A stretch of DNA of 64,000 bases from Craterostigma plantagineum (Eukaryota; Streptophyta; Magnoliopsida; Lamiales; Linderniaceae): assembly GCA_027422505.1 (NCBI GenBank), contig JAPQWV010000666.1, positions 62,001-126,000 of the forward strand. Reading direction: 5' to 3'. The first letter of the stretch is position 1. The number at the start of each line of letters is the position of its first letter. A program made the translations under genes and the position numbers. Under the pieces are notes generated by a model. The model ran no database searches and had not been told where the DNA came from. It saw only the letters and a program-made list of their open reading frames with translations. This document shows positions 39,078 to 47,954 of this stretch, in pieces.

Positions 39078-40367
39078 ATGGGTAAAAGCCGTGCCTCGAC
39101 CTCACGTGACCCCGCCTCGGCCTCGTCATCTCGCTCGAGTCGCCGAGGGCCCCCGACGACAATGCTGGAAGCCATGGGCCAGTTCACTGACGAGGCCCAG
39201 GCGGCACGCTACAACAAGCTGAAGAGCATGGAGTTCATCGCCATGGACCAGATCGATCACGAGACACTGGCGAAGTACCACATCGACCAGCAGGTCGCCC
39301 ATTACCTATCAACCAGTGGTTGGAACACTTTCCTGGCGATCGACGAACCGGCGTACAAGGAACTCACCCTGGAGTTCCTCGCCACGTTCTCCTACGACGA
39401 ATCCGGCAACCAGGTAATCCGGTTCCGGGCGTTCAATGAGGAGCAGGTCATAAGAGCCGAACGTCTGTGCAATGCACTTGGAGTCCCCGAGCCCCCACAC
39501 CAGCACTTCGCGACATTCTTCCAGACACCAGAAGGACAACAGGGGTGCTGGGAGGAAATCGCTCGACCTGGCGAGCCGGAATACAGCGCGAAGACGTCGA
39601 AGGCATCCGCGATGAAGAGCCCCAGCCTGCGATATACCCATCGCCTCCTGACGACCTCGCTTACCCCAAGGGGTGACTCACACGGAGCAGTCACCCTCCG
39701 CGATCTGTACATCCTGACCCATCTGCACCGCGGCGAACGGATTAATTTAGGAATGGCGGTGGCCCACGCTTTCAGTGCTCAGGCGGAAGCACGACGCCAC
39801 GGCAAGATCGCCGTCGGCCCACTCATCACCAAGGTAATCAAGGGCTTACGCTTCTGGCCAGCGAATGCGCCCGAAATGGAGATAGTCGGAGGGCGTCACC
39901 CACTGAACGAGGAGGCGCTGGTGAGGATGAAGATGCTGGTGAAGGCACCTACCTGGACTCGCACCAACAAGGTGTACACCTGGCACGAGATGTATCGCGG
40001 CCAGACCGACCAAGGAGCCGTCCCTGATGACCAGCTCTACCTCGAGGGCCCCCACCCAATGGAGACAGACACGACAGCTACAGGGCCCTCTTACTCCTCC
40101 GGGTACCACCACGGCGAGTCATCCGGCGTCGCTCCCTACGCGTCGGCAGCGGATCTCGAAGCGCTGCGACAGGACGTGCAAGAGACTCGGCGCCGACAGG
40201 AGGAGTACGAGCGAAGGAACGAGGAAGCCCACCGCCAGTACAGGGAGGAGCTGGACCGCTACAACGAGGCACTGCGAGCCATGGACCAGGCGATCGAGCT
40301 GTCCAGGCGCTCGATAGACCTCCTTCGCCCGAGGCAACGCTCACCGCCGCCGCCACCGCCGCCTTAG
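39078..40367 (+). CDS. Athila-type additional ORF (putative plant transposon protein)
   Basis: 429 aa, in the position where Athila elements carry a third ORF. The Ser/Arg-rich N-terminus (GKSRASTSRDPASASSSRSSRRG) is followed by a globular part (KSMEFIAMDQIDHETLAKYHIDQ, EFLATFSYDESGNQVIRFRAFNEEQVIRAERLCNALGV, HFATFFQTPEGQQGCWEEI, TLRDLYILTHLHRGERINLG), a charged coiled region near 350-410 and a polyproline end. The arrangement matches the Arabidopsis retrotransposon ORF-1 (ATHILA) family. No transmembrane segment typical of an envelope protein is seen. Its role in the element is unknown. Confidence 0.75.
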   Translation: MGKSRASTSRDPASASSSRSSRRGPPTTMLEAMGQFTDEAQAARYNKLKSMEFIAMDQIDHETLAKYHIDQQVAHYLSTSGWNTFLAIDEPAYKELTLEFLATFSYDESGNQVIRFRAFNEEQVIRAERLCNALGVPEPPHQHFATFFQTPEGQQGCWEEIARPGEPEYSAKTSKASAMKSPSLRYTHRLLTTSLTPRGDSHGAVTLRDLYILTHLHRGERINLGMAVAHAFSAQAEARRHGKIAVGPLITKVIKGLRFWPANAPEMEIVGGRHPLNEEALVRMKMLVKAPTWTRTNKVYTWHEMYRGQTDQGAVPDDQLYLEGPHPMETDTTATGPSYSSGYHHGESSGVAPYASAADLEALRQDVQETRRRQEEYERRNEEAHRQYREELDRYNEALRAMDQAIELSRRSIDLLRPRQRSPPPPPPP

Positions 40368-42042
40368 GGATTTTTTCTTTTACTCCTTATTGACATTTCG
40401 TGTTTGAGTAGTCGCGTGTGTTATGAATTTATTTCCACCTCTACGCTTATAACTATGTTTATAGTTAATCTATGACTACTCTATTTTATGCCTATTTATC
40501 TCTCTAGCTAGCGCATGGAAACGCATAACGGCTTACAACGCCTAACGGATAACAACACGACCGCCCCGCGCTAAACCGACTACCTCACGAGCACGTCCCT
40601 TATTCGTCAGGGGAGTCACGCTTCTTTTTAACTTTTTTTCCCCTTCCTTTTATTTTTACGTTGAGGACAACGTCTGACTTAAGTGTGGGGAGGGGAATTT
40701 TAAATTTTTATGACGTGTCGTTGAGTCCGTTGGAAAGGCATGAATTACTGAATCAGGCATGATTGTTTGCGCTTATCTCGAGTTGGTCTGCATTCTATGA
40801 AATTATGTGAGCAATTAGGACATGCATGACTGATTGAATCTTATCTGCCTGAATAGATATAGCACTGTTTTCAGAGATCCGTATACATGACCCTATTTCG
40901 TGTGAGAGTTTGAGCCTGACGAGCTTACGCTCATTTTTCTTGGTTGTGTGACGTGCCTAGTCTATATCTCTCTAGAACTTGCCTGTCTGATGCGTGTTGA
41001 AACTATTTTGGTGTGCGAGCGTGAAAACGATGAGGGCATTAGGATTCAAGTCCAGGGCCAAAATTTTCTTAACCATGACGAACCCCATTAGTTAGCCCCG
41101 TTGAGCTTGAGCCTATTCGTTGCTTACCTCATATGTTATAGAAGCCACTGACCCGAAGAAGCCCCGTAAATTTTATGAGCCTGAGTTGATTAGAATAGAG
41201 CAGAAGTCGAACGTGAGAGTTACTGTTTCAATGTATGATTTGATGTTCTTCTCTGCTATTCATGAAATGACTCGTCCCTTACTTGACCGTTTTCTGAAAT
41301 GACCCGATCTCTTGCATAAGCCTGCCTATAACCCTTTAGCAAGATATAGGTTTCGGTAATAAGTATCCCTAGGTACACGGCATTCGCTGTGACGATGTAT
41401 TCTTTGCGACAAAAGCCGAACCTTGATGTTTTAGGGAATAAGGGCAGTGCATAAAAGTAGAACGTGACTAAGGTGAAAGGGCAGAAAATGAAAGGGGACT
41501 GAGTTGAGAGGGTCGAGCAGAAAAGTCTAGGATTTCGGAGCGAGAACATCGAGTCTTATGTTGGGCTGGGACTGTCTGTTTGATCATGCTGTGTTCTTTG
41601 AAAATTTTCGATCACGTGTCCTAGCTCTAAGATTAAGCGTTCATTACTTATACTTGCCATTTCATGATTATTCGACCATTTCCCCAAAAAGACCCTCAGA
41701 TTTATACTTGTCCGCTGAATAGTAGAAATGCGATTAACTTGCAAGTTTATGGTAGGGGTTGGTCTAGTGCACGAATTGAGCGACTCACCATATACTAGCC
41801 TATACACTTGAGTGAATTGAGTGAATCCTTGTGAGGTATGAGTCTCGATTAGCAGTGCGAAGGAATTTCAGGTCGACGAGTGCAAGTCATTTGTGTAATG
41901 TCCGTGATTGTTTGCTTGATTCCTTTTGTGCTTTCTAGCTTCGATGATAAATTGCGAACAATCGTGCCGTTATCCTAGTTTGATGCCATACCTGATTTTT
42001 AATTTACTTGAGGACAAGCAAATGCTTAAGTGTGGGGAGATT
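40368..42042 (+). other. Non-coding 3' region of the nested element, with two PPT-like sites
   Basis: Contains two copies of a TTGAGGACAA...CTTAAGTGTGGGGA module: 40664-40697, followed by GGGGAATTTT, and 42008-42039, directly before the LTR. The second is the functional PPT position; the first looks like an internal duplicate. No coding region is seen. Confidence 0.6.
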
Positions 42043-43443
42043 TGATAAACGCATTTCAATGCGTTTATCGTAATATTTATTCAGGGTATAATAGAGCTTT
42101 AGCAATTAAATTACGCATTTATTCGATATATTTACACTTGTTTGATTGTTGAAGGGGCTTAGGACGAGTTTCGGGCGAAAACGAGCGAAAACGAGGCAAA
42201 ACGGAGCAAAATGGGCAACACTGCCCTCGGTCACGGCCAGACGCAATATGCGTCACGGCCGTGACGAGGGACAGTACGCGATAGAGAAGACCGCTGGTGA
42301 TGGTCACGGCCGTGACGCTTAACGCGTCTGGCCGTGACGCGAGGCAGAGAGGTCCGCTGATCATGGTCACGGCCGTGACCTCCAATGCACTTGGCCGTGA
42401 CCTGGGGCAGAAAGTGACGAGACGCGGACGATGATGGTCACGGCCGTGACGGCCCATGTCCCAGGCCGTGACCGACTCGGGAATCAGTATAAAAAGCCCA
42501 AATTCGACCCAGAATCGACACAACTCACCAGAGATCAATTCCCAATCATCCAGAGACGAAATTAGGGCGAAAAGAACAGGAAATCCCGTCCCAGAGCGCA
42601 AGAGACGGATCAACAAAGAATCCACGGCGAATTAACGAAGAACGAAGATCTTTCCCCGAAATCACACCAGATTCATCAGTAGGAAAGATCATGAGTTCTT
42701 CGGCTTTATCTTTCAATTCCTTCGTAGTTTTTCCCTTTATTATGAGTAGCTAAATCCCGTTGTGTTCGGGATTAGATGAACGCTAGAATAATTCGCAGTT
42801 AAGACGTATATTATCGTGACTTTGTGCTATTGACTATTTATCGTTCTATGAATATGTTTCGTTGCTTTAATATGTCTATGTGTTAAAGTGATTGCTTGGA
42901 AAACGTTTAGGGCGACAGCTAAATAACGTTTAGGCCGTTCATAGAAGATAGGATTCGAGTATAGGGCGAAAGCAAATACTCGATCCTCGCGTTAGTAATT
43001 CGTGAATTTTAGATTCCCGCGAGCGTTTAGGGCGACAGCAAACTCGCAAGCGGGCAGGAAATTACTGCGATTTAGTCTTAAGCACTTAGGAGCGATTTTA
43101 TTGTCTTAGCTGTAAATACCTAGCGGGATTCGAATCCCGAGCACGTCTTTATCATCTGAAAATTCTCGTATCAGTTAGTCGCGTCCTTTGAATTTCTGAT
43201 TGAATTAGGAGTGATCTGTTAGGTTGATTCGTCAAACAATTTGCGTATTTTCTTTAGGTTAAATATCGAGTCGATTAGGTCATTACTAGTACTTGATTTA
43301 TTCCTTGTGTTCGATACTCGTTTACTCACTTTACTGCACTACAAACGATGGGTTCACTGCCTATCGCACGTTGGTGATAGTAATTAGGTTTACGTTTTAT
43401 TTTATCACTTGTCGCACTTTCATCACTCACTACGTGTCGATCA
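42043..43443 (+). repeat. Right LTR of the nested element (1401 bp)
   Basis: Starts TGATAAACGC and ends GTCGATCA. The first bases form a hairpin with a perfect 12-bp stem (42044-42055 with 42058-42069). The U3 part holds four perfect GTCACGGCCGTGAC palindromes, followed by a TATAAA at about 42488 that could be the LTR promoter. The remainder is shared with the inverted copy at 31806-32831. Confidence 0.88.
42230..42474. repeat. Array of GTCACGGCCGTGAC palindromes in the LTR (four modules)
   Basis: Palindromes at 42252, 42303, 42366 and 42437. In the first module the half-site GTCACGGCC precedes the palindrome (42230). In the other three the half-site GGCCGTGAC follows it after about 16 nt, so module polarity flips within the array. 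The array sits just upstream of the LTR TATAAA. Confidence 0.85.
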
Positions 43444-44604
43444 GGCTTGCTGTGGAGGATTTGATGGCCTTGGTGCTTGCTGCATAAAACCTGGCGGTCG
43501 ATTTCCGTAACTCAGATTTGGGTGGTCACGCCATCCGGGATTGTATTGACTCGAGTATGGATCATAGCGTCTTTGAGATGGTCTTGTGTATCCTCCAATT
43601 GCATTGGCTTGCTCGCTAGGATCAAATTGAAGTGAAGGACAATTTGCTGTTGCATGTCCAGCAAATGTACATATACCACAAGCCTTTACCTGACTCGTTT
43701 TTCCAATCACAAGTTTTTCCACAAGAGACGTTAGCAAATCTAATTTTTGCTCAAATGAAGTAGTATTTACCTCGTTCATCCTGTGTTGGCCTACGTCTTG
43801 ACGTGTTCCAAATTGTTGCGCGTTTGTAGCCATGCTTGAGATCAGCCGACGTGCTTCGTCTGCCGTTTTATCAACCAACGCTCCTCCACTTGCTGCGTCA
43901 ATCATGTTTCTCTCCATGGGTAGCAACCCTTCGTAGAAATATTGGATGAGCGCTAACTCGGAAATTTGATGATATGGACAGCTTGCGCACAACCCCTTGA
44001 ATCTTTCCCAATATTCGTGTAAAGTTTCTCCGTTCCATTGTCGAATCCCGTAGATTTCCTTACGAATATTTGCGGCACGAGATGCAGGGAAAAATTTTGC
44101 TAGGAATTGTTTTTTAAGCTCGGCCCACGTAGTAATCGAGCCTGATGGTAAGTAGTATAACCAGTCTTTTGCGTGATCCGCCAGCGAGAATGGAAATGCG
44201 CGAAGACTTATCTGATCTTCCGTGACTCCGTTTGGCTTCATGGTCGAGCAAACCATGTGAAACTCCTTCAAGTGCTTGTGCGGATCTTCACCTGCGTTAC
44301 CATGAAAAGTAGGAAGTAAATGAATTAATCCTGATTTTAATTCGAAAGGTGTTTGAAGAATAGGAAATTCAATGCAAAGCGGCCGTTGATTAACATCCGG
44401 TGTAGCCATATCCCTCAACGTAAGACGGAGTGGATGCTGCTGTTCGGTTTCCTCCATGTCACTTGCTGAAAATTCCTGTTCGGATTCCGTGCTAGATATT
44501 GATATAGTCGAATCTTTTTGTCTTTTTGCCTTTCGATTCGCCCTCGCGGTCCTCTCGATTTCTGGATCGAATATTAATATACCTGTTCGAGAAGATCGGG
44601 GCAT
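43444..44604 (-). pseudogene. N-terminal part of outer-element gag, cut by the nested insertion
   Basis: Starts MPRSSRTGILIFDPEIERTA and contains the Retrotrans_gag core (LIHLLPTFHGNAGEDPHKHLKEF, ITTWAELKKQFLAKFFPASRAANIRKEI, LHEYWERFKGLCASCPYH) and a CCHC knuckle CGICTFAGHATANC. It ends in a Gln/Pro-rich stretch (PRPSNPPQQA), where the nested element interrupts it. The continuation is at 31805-31124. Confidence 0.85.
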
Positions 44605-44659
44605 AAACTAGAACAAAAAAATCGAATTAAAAATAGAAGTAAATCAATAGACACCACCT

Positions 44660-44677
44660 TCCCCGGCAACGGCGCCA
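44660..44677 (-). other. Primer-binding site of the outer element (tRNA-Asp type)
   Basis: On the minus strand TGGCGCCGTTGCCGGGGA, complementary to a plant tRNA-Asp 3' end, as is usual for Athila/Tat-type elements. It lies five nt inside the 5' LTR. Confidence 0.85.
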
Positions 44678-44682
44678 AAATT

Positions 44683-44806
44683 TGGTCGCGTCGTAAACGG
44701 CCAAAAATAAATTAATCACCTTAATCACTAAATATTAGTATAGCGACAGTAGGGATCGTCTCCACAGGGAAAATGATTGATTTAGTTCTAATTTCAATTT
44801 CGATCG

Positions 44807-44847
<41 letters not shown>

Positions 44848-46239
44848 TATAATAATATTAATATTAGGGGGAGGGGTTTTTGTTGACAAAATTTAGATGC
44901 AACGGTAACTGAGAAGATCAAAACGAAGAACGATTAAATAGCAGTTGCTAAACATATTAATCAAAGCGTGTATGAAATTAATCGACATATTGAACTGAAT
45001 AAATATAAGCTTACAACCGTGTATTGCGACCTTGTTTGTAAATTCTCGCACAAACAGCACTTCAAACGTTTCGCTTTATCCAATGATAATCAAAGGTAAC
45101 AGAACTACTTCGATATGCTTCCCACGTGTGTGCTTAAGACTTATATCATAAATGACTTGTAATATAAAAAGTTGAAATGTCGAACAACTAAGAAAACTGA
45201 AGCAATAGTTCTTAAAATGAGAAAGGGCAAAATCGAACTCTCACACTCGTCTCTCTTTCTCAATCACTCTCTGCTCTCACATCATCTCTCCCCACTCACG
45301 CTCAAACTCTGCTACACTATGGAAAATAAAAATACGAAGATGGAACATCTCTCTCAATCGCTTGCACCTATGGGTCTCTCTCAAGCAAATGAAAGCAGGA
45401 AAATGAAAGCAGAAGTACCAATAAAACTACAGCTTTATTCTACTCGATATGACTCGGCCACACTCATTATAAATAAAAAAAAAACATAAAGATAGAAAGT
45501 TGCGACACTAATCTCTCACAGACCTCCCTCCTCTCTGTTACGCTCTAAAACAAAATAAAATATAAGGATGAAAGTAGTACTCTGACAGACCTCTCTTTTC
45601 ACTCTGAAATATAAAATGAAACACGATGAAAGGGAATAATCATAGTAGCCATACTGATAGATGAAGAATAGCCCTATTCTCCTTTTCTATGACTCTTAGC
45701 AACATAAAATACCATAACATATCCAAGCTAAATGATGACGATGACCTTGAAGCTTAACTAAGTAAAAGACTGTCTTTAAAATGAAAACCCAACAAAATAG
45801 CACATATTTGAAGACGCAATACTACAGATTCAAAATAACACCATTGAAACAGAATGAAAGTGTGAGAGGTATCTCTTCTTCGTGGCTCTCCCCTCCCTTT
45901 AAATAGGAAAATAAATCTCGACATAGCCAAATCAATGACGAACGAGTGATGACAGAAAATCTCAAAAATCATGCTTGAGCTGTATTATTTGATTCTTGAG
46001 CTGCTCCTTGTGATCTTGTGTGTGCTGAGTGCTTTGTTTCTTGCTTAACAACTACCTCGAGCCGTGCGAATGTTGACTGCTTGGAATTGATGTGTTTGAG
46101 CTTGTAGTGCGTGTAATCCACTCTCCATTGTTTAACAACTTTAAACACATATCAAAACCCTCATGGGCCGAATCAATATAAAACTGGCCCAATATCATGT
46201 TCTTGTTGGGTTAACAAAAGGTAAATTATTGTTTTATCA
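44683..46239 (-). repeat. 5' LTR of the outer gypsy element (1557 bp)
   Basis: Partner of 24377-25941. Its outer edge now replaces the upstream promoter of Cys-rich peptide gene 2. Element transcription runs leftward from here, away from that gene. Confidence 0.93.
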
Positions 46240-46250
46240 GCTACTATATA
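46240..46250 (+). promoter_or_regulatory. Target-site duplication GCTAC followed at once by the TATA box of Cys-rich gene 2
   Basis: The right TSD (46240-46244) is immediately followed by TATATA (46245-46250), 63-68 bp upstream of the ATG. The corresponding TATA of gene 1 is at 23568. The retroelement therefore removed everything upstream of the core promoter. Confidence 0.75.
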
Positions 46251-46312
46251 GCATTAACAAATGCTTCATTATCGTACAAATCACTCCTCGTACACATACA
46301 AGTAACAAGAAG

Positions 46313-46621
46313 ATGAAATCTATCAGCATGATGAACTGTATCGTCGCCGTGTTTCTGTGCATGTTTGCTTTCAGACCACCGTTTGCACATGGTGAGAAAT
46401 GCAGCGTAGAGCTGATTGGATGCTCATTGGGTGAGGCAAGATGCCGATATGACTGTAAGCACCGTTACAAAGGTGGCGAGGGAGAGTGTTATTACCCACC
46501 ACGCGCCGCCTACCATACGGCTAGCCACGGCGACAAAGGTGGTGCTCCCACGTATTGTTGCCCTTGTCTCTGCAAATTTAATGCCCCGAAGTGTCCTTCA
46601 AAGACTCGTAAAGTTTTTTAA
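46313..46621 (+). CDS. Small secreted cysteine-rich (defensin-like) peptide, copy 2
   Basis: 102 aa, intronless, paralogue of the gene at 23660. Signal peptide about residues 1-26 (MNCIVAVFLCMFAFRPPFAHG). The mature part keeps GEKCSV, GCSLGEARCRYDCKHRYKGGEGEC and the CCPCLC core plus a last KC. The middle loop differs: it is His/Tyr/Pro-rich where copy 1 is Gly/Ala-rich. The frame is intact and the coding sequence shows no decay. The upstream promoter is replaced by an LTR, so expression may be lost or changed. Confidence 0.7.
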   Translation: MKSISMMNCIVAVFLCMFAFRPPFAHGEKCSVELIGCSLGEARCRYDCKHRYKGGEGECYYPPRAAYHTASHGDKGGAPTYCCPCLCKFNAPKCPSKTRKVF

Positions 46622-46939
46622 GGCACCGCCTAGTGATCTTTATTATTAGTTAATACTATGTAATACTTTTTTATTTATACAGATGTGAATTATAATGATG
46701 ATATTAAAATGAAATCTAATCTCTTTGTCACGAATCACGTACTCTTTTCTTATTCCTTACCCATGGGAGAAATGACATTCATTAATTGTCGTGGGAGATA
46801 TTAAACGTCATGCATCATCATCCGATCCCCTCGGATCACCGTACACTCACGAAATCCAAGTAAGATACCCAAAAAGAAAAAAAAAAAAGGAAATAATTTA
46901 CCTCTCCCATGAAAAATAATAACCTCATTTCTATAACTA
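46622..46939. other. 3' flank of Cys-rich gene 2 and promoter of the MIZ1-like gene
   Basis: No gene. About 46765-46825 retains similarity to the 3' flank of gene 1, which shows that the tandem duplication included flanking DNA. Confidence 0.4.
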
Positions 46940-47674
46940 ATGGGAGATTCCACCGCCACCGACTCACCAGGCGGCGAACCGCCGAAGCTGACCCTAGCCC
47001 AGCCTTCTAGCAAGAAAAAGAACAACCACAAGCCCACCAAAGTCTTCCGCGTATTCCGAAGCGTATTCAGATCCTTCCCAATCATCACCAACCCCATCAG
47101 CTGCAAGCTGCCGCACCTCCCCGGCGGCCGCCTGCCGGAATTTTCCAAATCCGCCGCCGTCTCCTCGGCGTCGGGCACGAGGATCAGCGGAACCCTATTT
47201 GGGTACCGTAAGGGCCGCGTGAGCCTCTCCTTGCAAGAAAATCCTAGGACGTTGCCTTCGCTAGTGCTCGAGCTAGCGATGCAGACAAATACTCTGCAGA
47301 AAGAGATGTCCCTCGGCATGGTAAGGATAGCCCTCGAGTGCGAAAAGAGGACGGAGCAAGGCGGTAATAATAAGGTGGATCTCTTGGACGAGCCACTGTG
47401 GACTATGTTCTGCAATGGGAAGAAGATAGGTTATGGTGTCAAAAGAGAGGCTAGCGAGGAAGACCTTCATGTTATGGAGGTGTTGAAGCCCGTCTCAATG
47501 GGCGCCGGAGTTTTGCCTGGGCGGTCTGAAACTGAAGGGGTCGATGGAGAGATGGCGTACATGAGAGCCCATTTCGATAGGGTTGTTGGGAGTAAGGACT
47601 CAGAAACTTTGTATATGTTGAGCCCTGATGGAGATAATGGGCCCGAACTGAGTATTTTCTTTGTTAGGGTTTGA
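46940..47674 (+). CDS. MIZU-KUSSEI1-like protein (DUF617)
   Basis: 244 aa, intronless, as is usual in this family. MIZ1 controls root hydrotropism; other members are little studied. The N-terminus is a variable Ser/Lys-rich region (KKKNNHKPTKVFRVFRSVFRSFPII). The DUF617 domain runs from about residue 75 to the end: GTLFGYRKGRVSLSLQENPRTLPSLVLELAMQTNTLQKEMSLGMVRIALEC, LDEPLWTMFCNGKKIGYGVKREASEEDLHVMEVLKPVSMGAGVLPG, EMAYMRAHFDRVVGSKDSETLYMLSPDG and PELSIFFVRV. These are the classic family blocks, and the protein is complete. Which paralogue it corresponds to is not decided. Confidence 0.93.
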   Translation: MGDSTATDSPGGEPPKLTLAQPSSKKKNNHKPTKVFRVFRSVFRSFPIITNPISCKLPHLPGGRLPEFSKSAAVSSASGTRISGTLFGYRKGRVSLSLQENPRTLPSLVLELAMQTNTLQKEMSLGMVRIALECEKRTEQGGNNKVDLLDEPLWTMFCNGKKIGYGVKREASEEDLHVMEVLKPVSMGAGVLPGRSETEGVDGEMAYMRAHFDRVVGSKDSETLYMLSPDGDNGPELSIFFVRV

Positions 47675-47954
47675 TATTTGTGAGACGATGAATGCATGTT
47701 TGATGCTACTACGTACGCAGAAGAAGGCTTCAAGCAATAACCAATACCACATGCATAGCACCTTTTCTTGATCTTTAGCTGAAGGTATGCATGTGTGTAT
47801 ACAAGATTTTGATTCAAATGCAAACTCCTACAATTTATGAGGTTTCGAAATAAAACATTTGCAGCACAAATATAGAGACTTACAGGATGTTTGTTTTTTT
47901 TTTTTTTTCCGTTTTTGAACAAAGAATTTCTGTGTTGTACCTTGATTATATGTT

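Larger units (their letters stand above)
31806..43443 (+). mobile_element. Nested Athila-like gypsy element with inverted terminal LTR pieces
   Basis: Plus orientation: gag-pol 32832-37847, palindrome array 37952-38263, Athila-type ORF 39078-40367, PPT at about 42026-42042, full LTR 42043-43443. The left end (31806-32831) is a partial copy of the same LTR in inverted orientation, ending with the natural TG of the inverted U5 end. The 5' LTR in normal orientation, the PBS and the gag N-terminus are missing. I see no 5-bp TSD (AAACT left, GGCTT right). It sits in gag of the outer element. Confidence 0.85.
24377..46239 (-). mobile_element. Ty3/gypsy (Athila/Tat-type) LTR retrotransposon carrying a nested element
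   Basis: The complete element lies in minus orientation: 5' LTR 44683-46239, tRNA-Asp-type PBS 44660-44677, gag from 44604, gag remainder and pol 31840-27597, PPT 25942-25956, 3' LTR 24377-25941, TSD GCTAC. Gag is split by a second element at 31806-43443. Without the insert the element is about 10.2 kb. The two LTRs are nearly identical by eye, so the insertion is young. A frameshift at the gag/protease border (about 31115-31130) and the insertion make it non-autonomous. Confidence 0.93.

Noticed and set aside
39309..39712. Minus-strand open frames across the Athila-type ORF
   Set aside because: GC-rich shadow frames of the plus-strand ORF, without domains.
42119..42625. 168-residue minus-strand open frame in the nested LTR
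   Set aside because: The repeated VTAVT-type units are translations of the GTCACGGCC modules, not a real protein.
24372..46621. Idea that the two Cys-rich genes were captured inside the retroelement
   Set aside because: Both lie outside the LTRs and the TSD is intact; the element inserted between them.
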